From an uncultured Synergistaceae bacterium (GTDB taxonomy: Bacteria > Synergistota > Synergistia > Synergistales > Aminobacteriaceae), in contig CALMZW010000434.1 of assembly GCA_937870605.1 (NCBI GenBank), forward strand, positions 1-7,271: a stretch of 7,271 nucleotides of DNA. The letters run 5' to 3'. Position 1 is the stretch's first letter. Every line of letters begins with the position of its first letter. Positions 5,826 through 7,271 of this stretch are shown here, in pieces. The position numbers were made by a program, and so were the translations under genes. The notes beneath the pieces were generated by a model. It was not told the DNA's origin. It did no database searches and was given only the letters and a program-made list of their open reading frames with translations.

Positions 5826-7271
5826 CTACGAAGAAGAACCTGAAGACGAAGAAGAACCGGAAAGCGCCGCCAGGGTAGTCGTCAGCCACGATGCCTGCTG
5901 CTGGAGTTCCGCAAGGCGCGTTTCCGCGCTTGAATATTGCTTGTAGAGTCCCCGCATCCGGATCTCCAGTTGGGCTTCATAGTTCGAGATGCGTTCCTCG
6001 ATATCATCGACCCGGCTCTCCCAGGATTTGATCTGACTGATGATCCGTCCCTTGGTGCCTGTCGCCGAGCCGATCTGGGTCGTCGAGGCGTCCACCATGT
6101 TGCCGATGTAGGTATTCGTGCTCTTCATCGCAGCCGTCATCATCGCGGAAACCGTATCGCCGTTCTCTTCGAGAGCGGTCATGAACACGTCCTCATCGAA
6201 TTCGATCATGCCGCTCTTTCCGAAGTCCGCGCTTTCCGTCGTGATTCCAAGTTGCGACAGCATGGAGAACGGTTCGTCCAGTCCCAGGTATTGAAGCGCG
6301 TCGCTCGAGTCCTTCAGCGCAAACGTCTTTCCGGTCGCTGCGGTGATAACCAGTTTGTTCGATGAAATCTTCGCCGTCGCGAGCGGGGCGGAATACGCCT
6401 TCCCGTTCGAATCGTACCGGAGTGCGCTCGAGTTGTTGATTCTCGAAGCGATATCCGAAAGCGTATCCGTCGTTTTTATGTCGATCGTCGCATCGACGTC
6501 CCCTACGGAGAGTTGGAATACTCCGTCCGCCGCCAGGCCTTCGGCTCCGATGTTTCCGAGGACGGCTTTCGTTCCCGTTTTTGTCGAATACGATGTGGAA
6601 ACCGGATTCATCAGAAGCGACCGCAACTGGCTCTTCGTCTGCCAGAGAAGGGAATCTCCGTGCAGGACGCCGAAATTCGTGCGGAATTCCTCACTCGTCG
6701 CGATGAGTTCTTCCTCGTCGGTGCTCTCTTCCTGGACTTGTTTTTCGGAAAGCCGGGTATTGATCCAGTCCATCACGTCGTTGTAGGCGGTCACGAACTC
6801 GTTGATGGCTGTTACGGCGTCCTCGGCGTCCTGAACGATATCCATCCGGACGGTCCCGGCGCCCTTGACGTGAAGCGTCACTCCGGTGAAGAGATCGTCG
6901 ATGTCGTTGCTCGACCGCGTCACCGTCTGTCCGTCGACAACCAGCACCGTGTCCTGGGGAGCGGTGTAATTCGCGCCGCTCGTCGCCAGTCCCAGCGTCG
7001 TCAACAGGGCGGCATCCCCCGTGAACGTGAACGCGTTGGAGTTGACTTCATATTCGACCGTATAGGTGGTTCCGGCGGAAGGGGCGTCTCCGACCCAAGT
7101 GATCTGGTCGCTTCCATCAGCCACAGTAAAATCGCCGTCGGCTATGGTATACGTTATCCCGTTGCTGTCCTTAACCGAAACGATGGTTCCGGAAGACGGC
7201 GCTCCGGAAGCCACCGTGTATCCGAGGAAATCCGTCGCTCCCGTGCCCCGGACGATCGATGTCGTATCGGA
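5826..7271 (-). CDS. fliD: Flagellar hook-associated protein 2 (filament cap FliD), C-terminal part
   Basis: The frame stays open to the right edge, so the N-terminus is missing; 481 residues are visible. FliD is secreted through the flagellar export apparatus and caps the growing filament, where it guides flagellin assembly. Seen in order (fragment numbering): a beta-rich segment about 20-80; VDGQTVTRSSNDIDDLFTGV (112-131), typical of the FliD core; FVTAYNDVMDWIN (159-171), the FliD_C hallmark; a flagellin-hook-IN-like module about 250-320 (DATIDIKTTDTLSDIASRIN); QLGI then MIEFDEDVFMTALEENGDTV (340-374); and a heptad-like helical end, about 404-467, finishing in LAELQQQASWLTTTL. The last 11 residues are only Ser and Gly. 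The visible part has no cysteine, usual for exported flagellar subunits. The stop is TAG 5828-5826, followed by the 14-bp terminator, so fliD ends its unit and fliS is not directly downstream. Confidence 0.95.
   Translation of the reverse strand, partial: SDTTSIVRGTGATDFLGYTVASGAPSSGTIVSVKDSNGITYTIADGDFTVADGSDQITWVGDAPSAGTTYTVEYEVNSNAFTFTGDAALLTTLGLATSGANYTAPQDTVLVVDGQTVTRSSNDIDDLFTGVTLHVKGAGTVRMDIVQDAEDAVTAINEFVTAYNDVMDWINTRLSEKQVQEESTDEEELIATSEEFRTNFGVLHGDSLLWQTKSQLRSLLMNPVSTSYSTKTGTKAVLGNIGAEGLAADGVFQLSVGDVDATIDIKTTDTLSDIASRINNSSALRYDSNGKAYSAPLATAKISSNKLVITAATGKTFALKDSSDALQYLGLDEPFSMLSQLGITTESADFGKSGMIEFDEDVFMTALEENGDTVSAMMTAAMKSTNTYIGNMVDASTTQIGSATGTKGRIISQIKSWESRVDDIEERISNYEAQLEIRMRGLYKQYSSAETRLAELQQQASWLTTTLAALSGSSSSSGSSS

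Noticed and set aside
1..7271. Possible defence island, mobile element, CRISPR array or secondary-metabolite cluster
   Set aside because: No transposase, integrase, terminal repeats, regularly spaced repeats or defence-type effector is visible. All long frames with real motifs are housekeeping, signalling or motility genes, apart from the unassigned PPDK_N-type protein.

Overview
This 7.3-kb window is an ordinary-looking stretch of a moderately GC-rich bacterial chromosome. It holds seven protein-coding genes, two of them cut by the window edges, and I see no RNA gene, CRISPR array, insertion sequence or phage gene. A NuoE-type [2Fe-2S] subunit (as found in hydrogenases and NADH-linked complexes), glucose-6-phosphate isomerase, a TtcA-type tRNA thiolase and a flagellar cap protein suggest a motile, probably anaerobic bacterium. 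The gene content and FliD style would fit a Synergistota-like organism, but that is a weak inference without any database search.

Layout: (1) 1-403, minus: the start of a nuoE/hydC/hndA-like gene running off the left edge. (2) 404-642: a divergent intergenic region with two candidate plus-strand promoters. (3) 643-2265, plus: a tight two-gene unit, a small glutaredoxin followed 3 nt later by pgi, ending at a hairpin (2331-2373). (4) 2377-4903, minus: a two-gene unit of a TtcA-like tRNA thiolase and a stand-alone PEP/pyruvate-binding (PPDK_N-type) protein, overlapping by 17 nt. Its end almost touches the pgi hairpin, so one structure probably terminates both units. (5) 4904-5071: a second divergent region with a near-perfect 21-bp dyad just before the next gene. 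(6) 5072-5755, plus: an orphan NarL/FixJ-type response regulator. (7) 5770-5808: a perfect 14-bp-stem bidirectional terminator. (8) 5826-7271, minus: the C-terminal 481 residues of FliD, running off the right edge.

The genes do not form one pathway. They fall into separate units for redox metabolism, glycolysis, tRNA modification, signalling and motility. The items most worth a second look are the PPDK_N-type protein without a phosphohistidine or PEP-barrel domain coupled to a tRNA thiolase, the dyad in front of the response regulator, and the extra modules in FliD. I did not find a convincing previously undescribed multi-gene system.
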